Assembly: GCA_028826165.1 (NCBI GenBank)
Contig: JAPDFW010000125.1
Coordinates: forward strand, 169,501 to 233,500
DNA length: 64,000 nt
Source of the DNA: Anaeramoeba ignava
Lineage: Eukaryota > Metamonada > Anaeramoebidae
Direction: 5' to 3'
In this document: piece by piece, positions 63,045 to 64,000 of the stretch
Layout of the letters: every line of letters starts with the position of its first letter
Numbering within the stretch: position 1 is the first letter of the stretch
Notes under the pieces: model-generated
The model's database searches: none
The model's input: the letters and a program-made list of their open reading frames with translations, nothing else
Told to the model about the DNA's origin: nothing
Translations under genes and position numbers: made by a program

Positions 63045-64000
63045 TTAATTGATTAAAGAATTTAATAATTTTGTTAAAGCAATTTGTAAAGATTCATCTT
63101 CTTTTGGTTGAATTTCTTCTTTTTTAAAAAATAGCATTCTATATTCTTTTGGATATTCATCTTTATTCTCTTCTTTATGAAATCTATTAAAACTTCTTTC
63201 AAGAAAATTATCAACTTCATTTGGAAGAAGAAGAAATGTAAATGATTTTTGTTGAAATTCTGTTGCATTTATAACTAGAAAATGAAATAATTCTTCAGAT
63301 TGAAATACAATATCTTTGTTCATCCAAAAATTTAAAAATCTAATACAATCAATAATATCTTCATATTCTTTTTTTGTCCAAATAAAATTATAACTTTCAA
63401 TGAAATGTGGTAATATTTTAAGTATTGATATTTTTAATGATGTATTTTTTGGATCTGTATATTTTAATAAAGTCATAAAACAATCTAAAATGAATGAAAA
63501 ATTTAAATTTCCTGGAAATCGTTTTAATATAACTTGAAAAACAGATTTAATGAATTCAATCTCTAAGTTTTCTTTTTGATTTTCATTTTCTTTTTGATTT
63601 TCATTTTGATTTTGATTTTCTTTTTCATTTTGATTTTGATTTTGATTTTGATTTTGATTTTGATTTTGATTTTCTTTTTCATTTTGGTTTTGATTTTGAT
63701 TTTGATTTTCTTTTTCTTTTTGATTTTGATTTTGATTTTGATTTTGATTTTGATTTTGATTTTGATTTTGATTTTCTTTTTCATTTTGATTTTGATTTTG
63801 ATTTTCTTTTTGATTTTGATTTTGATTTTGATTTTGATTTTGATTTTGATTTTGGTTTTGATTTTCTTTTTCTTTTTGATTTTCATTTTGATTTTGATTT
63901 TGATTTTCTTCTAGATTTTGATTTGCATTTTGTAATTCTTTTTCTAATTCTTTTTGATTTTCTTTTTGATTTTGATTTGCATTTTGTAATTCTTTTTCTA
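63045..64000 (-). CDS. Unknown protein, C-terminal part (5' end beyond the window)
   Basis: The frame is open from the right edge to the TAA at 63045 (about 317 codons seen). The visible N-terminal portion is repetitive: two copies of ELEKELQNANQN separated by Gln/Asn/Lys/Glu tracts, coded by TTTTGA/TTTTCT hexamers. The last 165 residues are ordinary protein and probably helical: EIEFIKSVFQVILKRFPGNL, LLKYTDPKNTSLKISILKIL, TKKEYEDIIDCIRFLNFWMN and a Lys/Glu-rich end (FFKKEEIQPKEDESLQIA). A HEAT/ARM-type solenoid is possible. I do not recognise a family. An internal ATG at 63476 is probably not the start because the conserved-looking helix extends upstream of it. Confidence 0.6.
   Translation of the reverse strand, partial: EKELQNANQNQKENQKELEKELQNANQNLEENQNQNQNENQKEKENQNQNQNQNQNQNQNQNQKENQNQNQNEKENQNQNQNQNQNQNQNQNQKEKENQNQNQNQNEKENQNQNQNQNQNQNQNEKENQNQNENQKENENQKENLEIEFIKSVFQVILKRFPGNLNFSFILDCFMTLLKYTDPKNTSLKISILKILPHFIESYNFIWTKKEYEDIIDCIRFLNFWMNKDIVFQSEELFHFLVINATEFQQKSFTFLLLPNEVDNFLERSFNRFHKEENKDEYPKEYRMLFFKKEEIQPKEDESLQIALTKLLNSLIN
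63560..63915. repeat. TTTTGA/TTTTCT hexamer array coding Gln/Asn/Lys/Glu
   Basis: An in-frame hexamer array within the unknown CDS on the minus strand. The opposite-strand Ile/Phe/Leu frame and the Lys/Ile frame are by-products. Confidence 0.75.

Noticed and set aside
1-64000. tRNA, rRNA or other structured RNA genes
   Set aside because: I scanned for GC-richer cloverleaf-like segments outside coding regions and saw none. The only GC-richer stretches lie in conserved CDSs (39.3-40.0, 47.0-47.5 and 58.5-59.7 kb). A covariance-model search would be decisive.

Overview
The window is nuclear DNA of a very AT-rich, intron-containing eukaryote. It has spliced genes with GT-AG introns, standard stop codons (TAA, TGA and occasionally TAG), and eukaryote-only proteins: AP-2 alpha, V-ATPase G, a COMMD7-like protein, a WDR83-like protein, a two-domain MTHFR and Rho-type GTPases. 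The many BTB, RCC1, ankyrin, kelch and TLDc proteins, the Asn/Glu, Asn/Gln and Ser/Asn/Lys tracts, and the ubiquitous simple repeats fit a free-living amoeboid protist. An Anaeramoeba-like metamonad is my best guess from memory of that genome style; the window alone does not prove it.

Layout. 0-4 kb: the 5' exon of an ACC-synthase-like aminotransferase (-) diverges from a five-exon MTHFR (+). 3.9-9.7 kb: two divergent ankyrin/double-BTB genes, the second frameshifted. 9.7-20.4 kb: five head-to-tail RCC1-BTB genes (-). The first is frameshifted, and the last two each share a short divergent promoter with an atypical Rho-like GTPase (+), which forms a duplicated two-gene module. 21-27 kb: 315-bp satellite arrays in inverted orientation flank a COMMD7-like gene (+) and a secreted GH5 endoglycoceramidase-like gene (-). 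27-37.4 kb: three paralogous four-exon pseudokinase genes (+,+,-) with hypervariable Ser/Asn/Lys tails, enclosing an SLC35F5-like transporter. 37.6-42.6 kb: an Asn/Gln/Lys-rich unknown gene broken by a frameshift, then a three-exon sodium:neurotransmitter-symporter-family gene (-). 43-50.9 kb: a 144-bp satellite, a BTB-BACK-TLDc gene, a nucleotidyltransferase-like gene, a 150-bp satellite and an SLC35B1-like transporter. 51-64 kb: ferroportin (-), a kelch protein (-), V-ATPase G (-), AP-2 alpha (+), a WDR83-like protein (-) and the 3' part of an unknown protein (-).

Three organising themes stand out. First, a T-rich element with the core TTTTTCATTTTT lies just upstream of nearly every start codon, always on the coding strand. 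Second, long-period satellites (about 144, 150 and 315 bp) sit in 5' flanks, whereas short-unit arrays fill introns and 3' flanks. Third, the BTB expansion uses one C-terminal double-BTB module fused either to ankyrin repeats or to an RCC1-like propeller. The most unusual proteins are the two Rho-like GTPases, substituted at the classical positions 12, 59, 60 and 61, and the pseudokinase family, in which the HRD, catalytic-loop and DFG residues are all replaced. Exon boundaries were inferred by reading frame, splice sites and family conservation, not from transcripts.
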